Source of the DNA: Eubacterium sp. | GTDB taxonomy: Bacteria > Bacillota > Clostridia > Oscillospirales > Ruminococcaceae | Assembly (NCBI GenBank): GCA_031271685.1 | Contig: JAISVH010000022.1 | Span: 1-48,888 of the forward strand | Direction: 5' to 3' | Length of the DNA stretch: 48,888 nt | Shown: positions 1 through 8,491 of the stretch, piece by piece | Position numbering within the stretch: position 1 is the first letter of the stretch | Layout: the number at the start of each line of letters is the position of its first letter | Program-made: the position numbers and the translations under genes | Notes under the pieces: model-generated | What the model was told of the DNA's origin: nothing | Databases searched by the model: none | Seen by the model: only the letters and a program-made list of their open reading frames with translations

Positions 1-9
1 GCCAAACTT

Positions 10-113
10 CGTTAATTTTGCCTTAAATATCAACGGATATTCGCGGCAAAACTGCCTAGTTTTATGAAAAATCGACTGCATGCTTTGTACGCCAGAGTTG
101 TGAGATATTGCCT
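10..113 (+). repeat. Dispersed repeat family B, copy 1
   Basis: This roughly 100-base stretch before spoVS recurs, with a few differences, at 17441-17548 and, inverted, at 13283-13385; a shorter relative lies at 36758-36810. All share a core reading TTAAATATCAAC.GATAT and an end reading CACCAGAGTTGTGCGGTATT or close to it. It has no credible reading frame. It looks like a short non-coding dispersed element. Confidence 0.75.
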
Positions 114-149
114 TAATAATTTTTTAAAATTAGTATCACGGAGGTAAAA

Positions 150-431
150 ATGGAACTTGTAAAAATATCCGCGCGATCTGTACCAAGGCTTTCGGCCGGA
201 GCTATAGCTGCGGTAATACGTGAAGGAAAGACGGTAGAAGTTCAGGCGATTGGAGCGGGGGCGGCCAATCAAGCTATCAAGTCTGTCGCTATTGCCAGAG
301 ATTATGTTAAGAATGAAGGAATGGATTTGGTTTGTCAGCCCGCATTTAAAACAGTTGAAATAGGCGATTCAGAAAAAACGGCAATTCAAATAGTGGTAAA
401 GTCAGTAAAAATACAGGAGGATGCTGAATAA
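150..431 (+). CDS. spoVS: Stage V sporulation protein S (SpoVS)
   Basis: This 93-residue protein matches SpoVS, a small Alba-like protein that acts during spore coat assembly and spore-core dehydration in Bacillus; its biochemical role is not settled. The family signature is clear: an N-terminal K-I-S-A-R stretch, QAIGAGAANQAIKSVAIAR near residues 51-69, and the PAF segment near residue 84 followed by a basic C-terminus. The usual length is about 86 residues, so it is full length. The start has GGAGGT just upstream at 140-145. The stop is directly followed by the glyA start with no gap, which implies co-transcription and translational coupling with glyA. It is one of the signs that this organism forms endospores. 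Confidence 0.93.
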   Translation: MELVKISARSVPRLSAGAIAAVIREGKTVEVQAIGAGAANQAIKSVAIARDYVKNEGMDLVCQPAFKTVEIGDSEKTAIQIVVKSVKIQEDAE

Positions 432-1688
432 ATGTACGGTAACTTGATGAATTCGATAGGATTTTTGGGAGAGCTTGATAAAGAAATGTCCGATGCAATG
501 AGCGGCGAGCTTTTAAGACAACAAAGGAATCTTGAACTTATCGCCAGTGAAAATATAGTGTCACCGGCGGTCATGGCGGCAATGGGCAGCGTGCTTACCA
601 ACAAATACGCCGAAGGATATCCGGCAAAACGTTATTATGGCGGATGTGAAAATGTTGATATAGTAGAAAATATCGCTATTGAAAGAGCAAAAAAACTTTT
701 TGCGGCAGAGTTTGCCAACGTTCAGGCTCATTCGGGTGCCCAGGCAAATATGGCGGTTTATTTCGGGTTATTAGAATACGGAGATACTGTTATGGGAATG
801 AGCCTTGCTCATGGAGGACATTTAACACATGGCTCACCGGTGAATATTTCGGGCAAATACTTTAAATTCATTCCTTATGGATTAGATGAGCAAACTGAGC
901 AGTTGAATTATGAGATTATCTTAAAAATTGCAAAAGAAAATAAGCCTAAAATGATAGTCGCGGGTGCCAGTGCATATCCGCGCGCTATAGATTTTAAAAG
1001 ACTATCAGAGATAGCGAAAGAAGTTGACGCTTATTTAATGGTAGATATGGCGCATATAGCCGGATTGGTAGCCGCGGAAGCCCACATGTCACCCTTACCT
1101 TATGCCGATGTGGTGACCTCCACTACCCATAAAACTCTTCGAGGTCCGCGCGGCGGCCTTATACTTACTAATGATGAAGAAATCGCGCTTAAAGTCAATA
1201 AGGCAATATTTCCCGGCACGCAGGGAGGTCCGCTTATGCATGTAATAGCGGCTAAGGGAGTTTGCTTTAAAGAGGCAATGTCGCCTGAATTTAAAGAATA
1301 TGGAGCAAAAGTAGTTAAGAACGCCGCGCAGCTTGCGAAAGGGCTTTTGGAAAAAGGTTTTAATCTTGTTTCGGGAGGGACGGACAACCATCTTATGTTA
1401 GTGGATTTACGTCCGTTCAATATAACTGGAAAGGAACTTGAAAATAAGCTTGACGAGGTGTATATCACCGTAAATAAAAACGCTATACCAAATGATCCGG
1501 AAAAGCCGTTTGTCACCAGCGGTGTAAGAATAGGCACGGCCGCAGTAACCACAAGGGGATTAAACGAGTCTGACATGTCGGAAATAGCCGAACTTATATA
1601 TTTCACCGCGAAAGATTTTGACAGTAAAGCGGATGAGATAAGAATGCGTGTATCCGCGCTGTGTAATAAATATAAATTATACATGTAA
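432..1688 (+). CDS. glyA: Serine hydroxymethyltransferase
   Basis: GlyA is the PLP enzyme that converts serine and tetrahydrofolate into glycine and 5,10-methylene-tetrahydrofolate in the cytoplasm. At 418 residues it has the normal length. Visible family motifs are LIASEN (36-41), NKYAEGYP near 57-64, [10 protein letters not shown] near 97-106, and [13 protein letters not shown] around 230-242, where Lys234 is the PLP Schiff-base lysine. The start abuts the spoVS stop (TAA then ATG) with AGGAGG about 10 bases upstream inside spoVS. No obvious terminator follows; the next 150 bases are AT-rich and lead to the prs-like gene, which has its own ribosome binding site. Confidence 0.97.
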   Translation: MYGNLMNSIGFLGELDKEMSDAMSGELLRQQRNLELIASENIVSPAVMAAMGSVLTNKYAEGYPAKRYYGGCENVDIVENIAIERAKKLFAAEFANVQAHSGAQANMAVYFGLLEYGDTVMGMSLAHGGHLTHGSPVNISGKYFKFIPYGLDEQTEQLNYEIILKIAKENKPKMIVAGASAYPRAIDFKRLSEIAKEVDAYLMVDMAHIAGLVAAEAHMSPLPYADVVTSTTHKTLRGPRGGLILTNDEEIALKVNKAIFPGTQGGPLMHVIAAKGVCFKEAMSPEFKEYGAKVVKNAAQLAKGLLEKGFNLVSGGTDNHLMLVDLRPFNITGKELENKLDEVYITVNKNAIPNDPEKPFVTSGVRIGTAAVTTRGLNESDMSEIAELIYFTAKDFDSKADEIRMRVSALCNKYKLYM

Positions 1689-1839
1689 CATATACGTCAA
1701 TCTGTAAAAATACATTTTGACTAAGTTAGATCGACAGGCTTTTTGAATTACATTTAAGGCTTTATCAGCAAGTTGGAGATGCAATATGTGTATTCGCATT
1801 TAGCGGTGTATAAAAAATAAAAGGAGATAAAGTTTAAAT

Positions 1840-3003
1840 ATGGTCGCAAAGGCTAGTGAGATATTGTTAAGCAGAAAAGAACATGTTGCTCCACTCTCTC
1901 TTGTCGCGCTTGAAAGCGCTAGCGAACTGGGAGAAAAGATAAACAACTATCTTGTTGAATGGTGGAACAGGGACGGTTATAATGTTGACACATTCTTGGT
2001 AAGAAGCGAGTGTCCAAGATTCGCATCGGGAGACGGAAAAGGTCTTATTAAAAACTCTATCAGAGGAAATGATATATTTATTATAGTAGATGTTGCAAAT
2101 TATTCTTGTACATATAAATTGTTCGGTGAAATCAATCACATGTCTTCAGACGACCATTATCAAGATTTAAAGCGAATAATCGGCGCCACCAGCGGAAAAG
2201 CCCATCGTGTAAACGTGATAATGCCAATGCTTTATGGAGGAAGACAGCATAGGAGAAACTACCGTGAATCGCTCGACTGTGCCGTTGCGCTCCAAGAGCT
2301 TCAGAATATGGGAGTCAAAAATATAATAACCTTCGACGCACATGACGCTAGAGTGTGCAACGCCATACCGTTCATGGGATTTGACAATATTATCCCTTCT
2401 TATCAGGTGCTAAAGGCGGTTTTTGCTGAAGTAGATAACCTTATTATCAATAAAAGCAGTTTTATGATAGTCAGCCCCGATGAAGGCGCAATAAATCGAA
2501 ATATGTATTAAGCTTCGGTTTTAGGAGTTGATTTGGGAATGTTTTATAAAAGGCGAGATTACTCGATGATTATTAATGGCAGAAACCCGATAGTGGCACA
2601 TGAGTATCTTGGAGATTCGGTAGAGGGAAAGGATGTTTTTATATCCGACGACATTATTTCTTCGGGCGAATCCATGCTTGAGATCGCGTATGAGCTAAAA
2701 AAGCATAAGGCAAAACGCATATTTGCTTATGCAACCTATCCTCTTTTTACAAATGGCCTGGAACAGTTTGACAAAGCTTTTGAGGATGGCATTATTGATT
2801 TTGTTTTTGGGACAAACCTTACTTACCGAACATCTGAACTACTGCGCAGCCCTTGGTATCGTGACGTTGATATCTCTAAATATATTGCTTATCTTATAGC
2901 GGCGCTTAATCATGACGTTTCCACTGGTATGGTCATTGACCCGCACTCAAAAATTACATCTCTGCTTGACCGGCATAATGTCAAAAGGCCTGTGCTTATT
3001 TAA
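1840..3003 (+). pseudogene. PRPP synthetase-like gene split by one in-frame stop
   Basis: Reading one frame from 1840 to 3003 gives about 387 codons of a ribose-phosphate pyrophosphokinase-like protein, interrupted only by a TAA at 2509-2511. The N-terminal part (223 codons) contains MLYGGRQHRRNYRESLDCA and FDAHDAR, matching the flexible loop and PRPP synthetase core. The C-terminal part contains VFISDDIISSGES near 2635-2673, the PRPP-binding loop. The reading frame resumes straight after the stop (ASVLGVDLGMFYKRRDY), where related proteins carry an aromatic residue, so a TAT or TAC to TAA change is the simplest explanation. An AGGAG at 2523-2527 lies 5 bases before an in-frame TTG at 2533, so the second half could be translated by re-initiation. 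A complete canonical prs lies at 16328-17287, so loss of this copy could be tolerated. A sequencing error cannot be excluded. Confidence 0.8.
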
Positions 3004-3007
3004 GCAT

Positions 3008-3040
3008 TTTAAACATCTGCGGCGGAGCCGCTTCCAGTGA
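3008..3040 (+). repeat. Dispersed palindromic repeat family A, copy 1
   Basis: The core GCGGCGGAGCCGC forms a short hairpin and is flanked by AAACATCT and TTCCAGTG. Related copies lie at 15268-15304, 17591-17630 (inverted), 30091-30135 (inverted), 35184-35230 and 36647-36690. Most copies sit just after a gene end, so it may act as an mRNA 3-prime end or terminator-like element. Confidence 0.75.
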
Positions 3041-3109
3041 AAAGTCTTATAAAAACCTCTGATTTGCACAGAAAGTTATTATAAATAATAAAAAAATTAA
3101 ATTTTTATC

Positions 3110-3138
3110 TTGACAAATCTAAAATTAACTGTTATAAT
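3110..3138 (+). promoter_or_regulatory. Sigma-A promoter of tRNA-Leu
   Basis: TTGACA at 3110-3115, a 17-base spacer and TATAAT at 3133-3138 match the vegetative consensus exactly. It lies 36 bases before the tRNA. Confidence 0.85.
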
Positions 3139-3174
3139 TAAAAAACCGTCTAATTGCTCAGTAAAATAAGATAT

Positions 3175-3260
3175 GCGAAGGTGGTGGAATGGCAGACACG
3201 CTACTTTGAGGGGGTAGTGAGTGTACGCTCGTGTGGGTTCAAGTCCCATCCTTCGCACCA
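3175..3260 (+). tRNA. tRNA-Leu (GAG anticodon)
   Basis: An 86-base class II tRNA. The acceptor stem GCGAAGG pairs with CCTTCGC, the discriminator is A and the CCA end is encoded. The anticodon loop reads TTGAGGG, giving GAG, which reads CUC and CUU. A long variable arm (GTGTACGCTCGT region) is as expected for leucine. It has its own promoter. The DNA directly downstream looks foreign and decayed, and tRNA 3-prime ends are common integration sites. Confidence 0.93.
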
Positions 3261-3316
3261 AATCAAATACCATCTATTGATAAACTCGTTTTAGTTCGGT
3301 AGGTGGTATTTTGATT
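3261..3316 (+). terminator. Imperfect inverted repeat after tRNA-Leu, possible terminator
   Basis: AATCAAATACCATCTA (3261-3276) pairs with TAGGTGGTATTTTGATT (3300-3316) with one bulge, around a loop of about 23 bases. It starts right after the CCA. There is no clear T-tract, so it may instead be a processing element or part of an attachment site. Confidence 0.4.
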
Positions 3317-3621
3317 GCCCGAATTGCCCCGCTCGACAAACGGAAGCTAGCCAGTTGCCGCTCGCCTTTTATAGGCGCGAGCGTGTAAGGTTACTACATA
3401 GGCCCTTTTTCTGCTTATGGGCAACTATCGGAGGTCAGCCGTGACGGGCAGTTCCGCTGTCGGATCAGGAGTAGGAGCTGCCGAGGATATTCGCCTACCT
3501 GTCTGTAGTAGAACAGTCAAAGGTTCTGATATTTGCCGCAGAGTTGCACGACGAAAAGGAATAAGCCCCGGCACAGAGCCGAGGCATAAAATATAAAAAT
3601 AAAAAAACGGAGGCACAGAAA
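3317..3621. other. Gene-free, GC-richer stretch before the lipoprotein gene
   Basis: No convincing coding frame is seen on either strand. The base composition is richer in G and C than the neighbouring operons. A small hairpin lies at about 3566-3586 (GCCCCGGC paired with GCCGAGGC), followed by an A-rich run and the ribosome binding site of the gene at 3622. It reads like the debris of an integrated element. Confidence 0.5.
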
Positions 3622-4548
3622 ATGAAAAAGTATCTCACGCTGTTCCTGATTGCATTGTTAACTCTTACCCTTGCCGCTTGTGGGAGTGGTGAAACCGTAT
3701 CAACGCTGTCTGAGTCATCAACAGAACCCGTGTCAAATGCCGTGAGTGAACCCACGCAAAGCTCAACGCCATCTGTCACGAACGCGCCGACGCAAAATAC
3801 CGAAGACATCGCGATAAGTGAGCATGTGATACTTGAGCAAGACGGCATCAAGGTCACGTTAAAGGCTTTAGAGTCATCCTTTATGGGGCCTGAGCTAAAG
3901 GTTCTAATCGAGAATGAAAGCGATGAAGGGATTACGATACAAGCGAGGAATGCTTCAATAAATGACGTTATGCTCCAAACTATGTTTTCTGCTGATGTTG
4001 AACCGGGCAAGAAAGCTAACTCCTCTATATCATTCCTCAGTGCAGAGCTCGAACGGGCGGGGATTGAAATAATAAAAGACGTTGAATTGGCGTTGCACAT
4101 CTTTAACACTGACTCGTGGGAAACCGTCTTTGATTCTGAGACTATTACGTTTTCCACTACTGCCGATCCCAGTTTTGTACAGGCATACAATGATGTCGGA
4201 GAGGTGTTGTATGAGGAAAACGGCTTGCGGGTAGTTCTACAAGGTGTTGAAAGCGAGTCGAGCCTCATGGGTACTGATGTGCTCGTGTACGTGGAGAACC
4301 TATCATCGTCAGATCTAACTGTCCAGACGCGGAACGTATCAGTCAACGGGTTTATGATCGAGCCTGTGTTTTCATGCGAGGTTGTTTCTGGCAAACGCGC
4401 ATATAGCGCGATTACGCTTTTACAGGCGTTTTTGGATGAAAATAACATAACCAACATTGACGAAATGGAGTTCGCGCTACATATCTTTGACACGCACACA
4501 ATGGCCACTGTAGCGGAAACGGATGCTATGTCTGTGACATTTGATTAA
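3622..4548 (+). CDS. Putative lipoprotein with a duplicated domain
   Basis: The N-terminus has two lysines, a hydrophobic core and the lipobox LAAC with the lipidated cysteine at residue 20, so the product should be an outward-facing lipoprotein. A Ser/Thr/Pro-rich linker (residues 24-60) follows. The rest consists of two related halves, about 65-180 and 190-308. Both share the order EENG/EQDG-(I/L)-(K/R)-V-x-L, SSFMG or SSLMG, IQARN or VQTRN with S(I/V)N, and ALHIF. This repeat pattern is typical of small immunoglobulin-like or DUF-type exported domains, but I do not recognise the family. GGAGG lies 9 bases upstream. Codon choice and GC content differ from the flanking genes, in line with horizontal origin. 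Function unknown. Confidence 0.85.
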   Translation: MKKYLTLFLIALLTLTLAACGSGETVSTLSESSTEPVSNAVSEPTQSSTPSVTNAPTQNTEDIAISEHVILEQDGIKVTLKALESSFMGPELKVLIENESDEGITIQARNASINDVMLQTMFSADVEPGKKANSSISFLSAELERAGIEIIKDVELALHIFNTDSWETVFDSETITFSTTADPSFVQAYNDVGEVLYEENGLRVVLQGVESESSLMGTDVLVYVENLSSSDLTVQTRNVSVNGFMIEPVFSCEVVSGKRAYSAITLLQAFLDENNITNIDEMEFALHIFDTHTMATVAETDAMSVTFD

Positions 4549-4578
4549 GCGATAAATGCCAAAAAGCGGGCGGGGCTG

Positions 4579-4877
4579 AAGCAGTTTGCGGCGTAGTTTT
4601 AGCAATGGCTATTATTACAGCGCTTACAGCGTGCGGCAGACCGTAAACACTTTCAGACAATACATATCCTATAACAGGCGCTCAAAAGTCTCAGAATCGC
4701 CGTCTACTTCTCCAGATATAACGGACAGGCCCTTCTGTGCCCTACCAAGATATTTCCGCGCCGCCCCTCGGCGCTTCAATTGTAAATGATAGCTTTCCCC
4801 TGAATCTAACATATGCTCAATTCACAAAGAATTTTATTAATAAAATAAAGTCTCTTTCGGATAGCTTAATGATGTAG
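4579..4877 (+). pseudogene. Frameshifted remnant of a second lipoprotein gene
   Basis: Three frames in turn look protein-like. Frame one (from about 4579) gives a hydrophobic stretch with a lipobox-like LTACG (cysteine codon 4632-4634), then a stop at 4644. A second frame around 4680-4735 reads a Ser/Pro-rich linker. The third frame (4746-4877) reads a soluble segment ending LSDSLMM. This order (signal, linker, domain) is that of a lipoprotein broken by at least two frameshifts. It directly follows the intact lipoprotein gene. No intact product is expected. Confidence 0.45.
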
Positions 4878-4931
4878 GCTACGAACTGATTTTAATAGAC
4901 CTACCGAAAATATGCTTTTACGGTGGATTTC

Positions 4932-4958
4932 AACGTCCTGTTCGCAGGGCGTTTTTTT
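4932..4958 (+). terminator. Intrinsic terminator with TTCG loop
   Basis: AACGTCCTG (4932-4940) pairs with CAGGGCGTT (4945-4953) around a TTCG tetraloop, followed by a run of T. It is a strong plus-strand terminator closing the lipoprotein region. Confidence 0.85.
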
Positions 4959-5142
4959 ATTTGTGCTTTTCTACCAAATCGTGAATAAAGACCATGACTT
5001 TTGCTTGCTCCATAGGTTTTAGCTTCGTAAACATACGAAGCATTTCAATTTCATTATCGGACAAGGTTCTTTCGTGTCCGTTTGAGATGGTCACTGGTGC
5101 GTGGCCGGGTGGATAGCCGGAAGTATCAGCGCGACCAAGCGT
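4957..5142 (-). pseudogene. C-terminal fragment of a regulator-like protein
   Basis: The minus strand encodes a 61-codon open stretch without a start codon, ending LSDNEIEMLRMFTKL..PMEQAKVMVFIHDLVEK. That pattern of a short helix pair with LSDNE at its front resembles the C-terminal tail of clostridial Xre-type regulators from mobile elements. The upstream DNA shows stops in frame, so the helix-turn-helix part is missing. It is a decayed fragment; the family assignment is tentative. Confidence 0.4.
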
Positions 5143-5192
5143 TCAGAGGAGACAATCAGCGAAACCGTTGTTGCGGCAGAGTCGCCCCGACT

Positions 5193-5201
5193 TTCGCACC
5201 A
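5193..5201 (+). other. Possible attachment-site remnant (tRNA-Leu 3-prime end repeat)
   Basis: TTCGCACCA here repeats the last nine bases of tRNA-Leu (3252-3260). It sits where the foreign-looking stretch ends and the two-component operon begins. A nine-base match is short and may be chance. Confidence 0.25.
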
Positions 5202-5248
5202 TCTGCTTTTTCGTCCCATTTTTACCACAAAACAGTTTGTGCTTTGCT

Positions 5249-6667
5249 CTAAAAAGTAGGAGCCTCAAACCAAAAAACGCTCCCTTCACCTAAGGCGCTT
5301 TCAACACCGTAAGCAAAGCCGTGCGAATCCAACACACTCTTAACAATAGAAAGACCAAGTCCTGTCCCTACGGTTGCGCGTTTGTGGTTTTCAGAGCGCT
5401 CACCTTTATAATATCGTTCCCAAATTAGGGGCTGCTCTTCTTTTGATATACCACGTCCGGTATCGATAACTTCAAAGCGGCATTTGCCGTCCGCGCGTGT
5501 AAGCCTGATTGTGACAAGACCGTCAGGTCCGGTATAATTAATAGCATTATTTATTAAATTATAAACTACTTGGTCAAGTTTTTTTGCGTCGGCTTTTATA
5601 ACAATACCATTTTCAATTTCAGTTTTAAATGTATATAGTCCATCTTCGATGAAATAATCGAAGCGATGGATCATATTACGCAAGTTTGCGGAAAAATCAT
5701 ACCCTTCAGAATGCGGAGCGGACACACCGCTTTGAAGCATAGACAGATCCAGCATATCAACTACAAGTGTGTTAAGATGGTCGGCTTCATCGATGATCAC
5801 TTTTAGATGCTGTTCGCGTTTTGTGGGGTTGTCGCCGGAAAGATCCCTTATCATTTCTGCATAGGCCTTTATCATGGTAAGCGGGGTTTTAAGGTCATGT
5901 GAAACGTTAGCTATCAAGTCTTTTCTTAAATTTTCGGTTTTTGCTATTTCGCTGGATGCTTGGTTCAGATTATTTGCCAAATTTTTAATTTCTGTATAAT
6001 CGTTTGGTTTAAGGTCATAATTAAACTCACCTTTTGCAAGCATATTTGCTTTTTTTGAAATGCTTATTATCGGATTCGAAATTCTCACCACCACAAAAGC
6101 GGAAAGAATAACGGCAAATAACAATACGATGTATATATTTATGAAAAACTGGCGTTTAAGCACATTTCGCGTATTGGTCAGCGGTTCGATAAAGTTATTT
6201 ATTATGATGTATCCCTTAATTTGGTTTGGACTTCCTACTAAAGCAACCGTATAAAGTACTGAGCGATTATTGTTTGAATAGCTGTCGGTAAAAACGCCAT
6301 TTTTAGTGCTAAAAAGTTTTTGTTTTAAATCATCCGTAAGTCCGGGCTCTCTTGAGGCAAAATAATAGCTTCCGTTGGGATCTTGTATATAAACCTCATG
6401 TATACCGGTAATGGGATTTGGGATCAAAACGCTTATCATCATCTCTTGCTCTGCGGCAAGGCGTGTAACGTGGTTATTAAATTCCGAGCTGCCCCATTTA
6501 TTTTTTAAAAAGTTAACGGTTTGCATCGACTCTTGAGTTTTTATGCGGTTGTAAAATACCGGCAGAGCAACTACCTGATTAAAATATGAAAATCCAAGAA
6601 GGCCTAGGGCAAAGCCAATAAATAAAATCCAAACTTTAAATCGGATACTGTTGAAAAACTTTTTCAT
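5249..6667 (-). CDS. Membrane sensor histidine kinase (HAMP, HisKA, HATPase)
   Basis: A 472-residue sensor kinase. Two transmembrane segments (about 11-30 and 174-195) flank an extracytoplasmic sensor region of about 140 residues, followed by a HAMP linker (about 195-245). The phospho-acceptor is His257 in NVSHDLKTPLTMI. The ATPase domain shows the N-box (NLINNAINY, 370-378), DTGRGI (402-407) and GTGLGLS (434-440). All catalytic motifs are intact. The gene begins two bases after the stop of the response regulator, so the pair is one operon. The layout resembles the PhoR/VanS class. The signal is unknown; the neighbouring genes hint at envelope or redox status, which is inference only. Confidence 0.93.
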   Translation of the reverse strand: MKKFFNSIRFKVWILFIGFALGLLGFSYFNQVVALPVFYNRIKTQESMQTVNFLKNKWGSSEFNNHVTRLAAEQEMMISVLIPNPITGIHEVYIQDPNGSYYFASREPGLTDDLKQKLFSTKNGVFTDSYSNNNRSVLYTVALVGSPNQIKGYIIINNFIEPLTNTRNVLKRQFFINIYIVLLFAVILSAFVVVRISNPIISISKKANMLAKGEFNYDLKPNDYTEIKNLANNLNQASSEIAKTENLRKDLIANVSHDLKTPLTMIKAYAEMIRDLSGDNPTKREQHLKVIIDEADHLNTLVVDMLDLSMLQSGVSAPHSEGYDFSANLRNMIHRFDYFIEDGLYTFKTEIENGIVIKADAKKLDQVVYNLINNAINYTGPDGLVTIRLTRADGKCRFEVIDTGRGISKEEQPLIWERYYKGERSENHKRATVGTGLGLSIVKSVLDSHGFAYGVESALGEGSVFWFEAPTF

Positions 6668-6669
6668 TA

Positions 6670-7338
6670 TCAGACCTCAAATTTATAGCCCATCCCGCGC
6701 ATGGTCACGATAAATTTTCTGTATTGCCCTAAGCTGTTGCGAAGCATTTTTACATGGGTATCAATGGTGCGGTCGTCGCCGAAAAAGTCGTATCCCCATA
6801 CATCTTCGAGGAGTTTGTTGCGAGTCAGTGCGATGTTTTTGTTTTTTACCAAATAGAAAAGCAAATCATATTCTTTTGGCGTAAGGTTTATTTTAATGCC
6901 GTCCACTTTAACGTCGCGCGCGGTATAGTTAACCTCAAGGCCTTCGAACTGTTCTGTATCTCCACTGATGTTAAGCGTGCCGCCACGTTTTATTATAGCG
7001 TTTATTCTTGCTAGAACCTCTTTAGGAGAAAAAGGCTTAACCACATAGTCGTCAGCGCCTATCTCAAATCCGAAAAGTTTGTCGTATTCTTCGCCGCGAG
7101 CGGAAAGCATAAGCACCGGGGTATTTGAAAATTTTCGGATCTCTTTGCATGCTGAAAAACCGTCAAGTCTTGGCATCATTACGTCAAGTATTATAACATC
7201 AAAGGTTTCGTTGCGGCATATTTCAACCGCCTGCATGCCGTCAACCGCCTCAAACACTTCGTGTCCCTCGAATTCGGCATATTCTCGAAGCACAGCTCTT
7301 ATTTTTTGTTCATCGTCGGCAATAAGCATTTTGTACAT
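6670..7338 (-). CDS. OmpR-family response regulator
   Basis: A 222-residue two-domain regulator. The receiver domain has the acidic pair Asp8-Asp9, phospho-acceptor Asp52 in DVIILDVMMP, the Ser/Thr switch near 79 and Lys101 in VVKPFSP. The C-terminal winged helix (about 130-222) carries the typical LTPKEYDLLFYLVKNKN and VWGYDFFGDDRTIDTHVKMLR segments. It is the partner of the kinase directly downstream and presumably binds DNA as a dimer after phosphorylation. The start has an AAGGAGC ribosome site. An AT-rich run between this gene and the one at 7418 probably holds its promoter, but no clean -35 is visible. Confidence 0.95.
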   Translation of the reverse strand: MYKMLIADDEQKIRAVLREYAEFEGHEVFEAVDGMQAVEICRNETFDVIILDVMMPRLDGFSACKEIRKFSNTPVLMLSARGEEYDKLFGFEIGADDYVVKPFSPKEVLARINAIIKRGGTLNISGDTEQFEGLEVNYTARDVKVDGIKINLTPKEYDLLFYLVKNKNIALTRNKLLEDVWGYDFFGDDRTIDTHVKMLRNSLGQYRKFIVTMRGMGYKFEV

Positions 7339-7417
7339 TATTTTGCTCCTTGGAAATAATTTTTTATTATATTATAATTTTAATGTTTGACAGTTTTGTG
7401 AAGAGAAGGTAAAAAAT

Positions 7418-8473
7418 TTATTTTTTCTCCTCAAATCTATTTATTTTTTCTAAAATTATGTTGACCGGTTTTATATCGTCAGACGCGTATTCTTTAAATT
7501 TTGAAGAGAGAGTGAGTTTTTTGCAGTCGTTAAAAATAGGCAAAACCATCTCTGTCATGGCGGTATTTCCATCTATTGTAAAAGAGACATATCCCTTTGC
7601 TTTGCCCAATATGGAGTTGGCTAAAATAATTCCTAAATTGGCTCGCAATTCTATAAAAGGCAGTTTATCGTCGCTCAAAATATCGTTGGTTATAAAAATA
7701 TGCGCATTTTGGGTATAATAGTGAAGCTCAACTATGACCGGCTTGTCCTTAGGCGAATAGAACATTGCGTTGGTAAATATCTCCATAAAAGCTAAGGTGA
7801 AGCGTTTTTCGGATAATTTAACCGCGCTTATTCCGCTGTCTCGTTTATAAACTATACGCTCCTTGCCGTTTGTTATTTTTGATTTAGCCTTTTCAATCAA
7901 ATAATCCAAAGCTTCTCCTATACTCAGCCTTTCAACCGCAATTATTTCATTTGATAAAAGATTTGTTAGTCTTGTGATCTCTATAAGCGAGTTTGTTGCA
8001 TTATTATATTGCCGTTCAGCCGCTTCATATTCTTTTTTAATTTCATCGTTATTTTCATAATTTGCAAAATAATCCATAAAATGACAAGCGCCGGATGGTA
8101 TCGAAGATAAGCCTGAATAAATTATATTAAGAGAATTAACGACTTTTTCAGAGAATAGGTCAGAATTTTTAAAAAGATCGTTTAAATAATGTTCGGTGAA
8201 GCTTTCGAGAACAAATAAATCATTATACGGCGTTATCGTAACCGAATATGTTCCTTCATTCAATCGTGCTCTTGCCATTGTTTCACTGTCGCTTAAAAAT
8301 ATTTCAGGATAGTTGTCCGACAATGAGTCGATAATTTCGGTGAAAAACTCGTTATTGTTGCTCCATACAATATTTAGTTTGTTGTCAACGATTGAGCAGG
8401 GATTAGATTTTTGTGATAAAAAATTTATTAACATTTTGGTTAAAGCTTCCGAGCTTCCTATATTCTGCTTCAT
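7418..8473 (-). CDS. Soluble histidine-kinase-like ATPase domain protein
   Basis: A 351-residue protein without transmembrane segments. Residues 20-95 look PAS-like (CSIVDNKLNIVWSNN). Residues about 110-185 could form the helical hairpin of a dimerisation domain, but I see no H-box histidine. Residues about 225-310 resemble a HATPase fold: the N-box is MEIFTNAMFYSP (Glu231, Asn235), while the G2 box is degenerate (NLGIILANSILGKAKG near 279-294 in place of GLGL). It may be a phosphotransferase or an anti-sigma-like regulator rather than an active kinase. It lies 18 bases after the Gx transporter gene in the same direction and 80 bases before the response regulator, so it could be a third component of that signalling system or belong to the apbE operon. 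Confidence 0.7.
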   Translation of the reverse strand: MKQNIGSSEALTKMLINFLSQKSNPCSIVDNKLNIVWSNNNEFFTEIIDSLSDNYPEIFLSDSETMARARLNEGTYSVTITPYNDLFVLESFTEHYLNDLFKNSDLFSEKVVNSLNIIYSGLSSIPSGACHFMDYFANYENNDEIKKEYEAAERQYNNATNSLIEITRLTNLLSNEIIAVERLSIGEALDYLIEKAKSKITNGKERIVYKRDSGISAVKLSEKRFTLAFMEIFTNAMFYSPKDKPVIVELHYYTQNAHIFITNDILSDDKLPFIELRANLGIILANSILGKAKGYVSFTIDGNTAMTEMVLPIFNDCKKLTLSSKFKEYASDDIKPVNIILEKINRFEEKK

Positions 8474-8491
8474 AAGATTATTTTCTCCTTA

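Noticed and set aside
1100-1684. Minus-strand frame of 194 codons in glyA
   Set aside because: Antisense shadow of a clear glyA.
2533-3003. An independent phosphoribosyltransferase gene
   Set aside because: It is in frame with, and directly continues, the upstream PRPP synthetase half; the region between has no other function. A restart remains possible and is noted.
3495-4508. Long minus-strand frame of 337 codons over the lipoprotein
   Set aside because: Ser/Thr-rich without any domain or start signal; the plus-strand lipoprotein has a signal peptide, lipobox and ribosome site.
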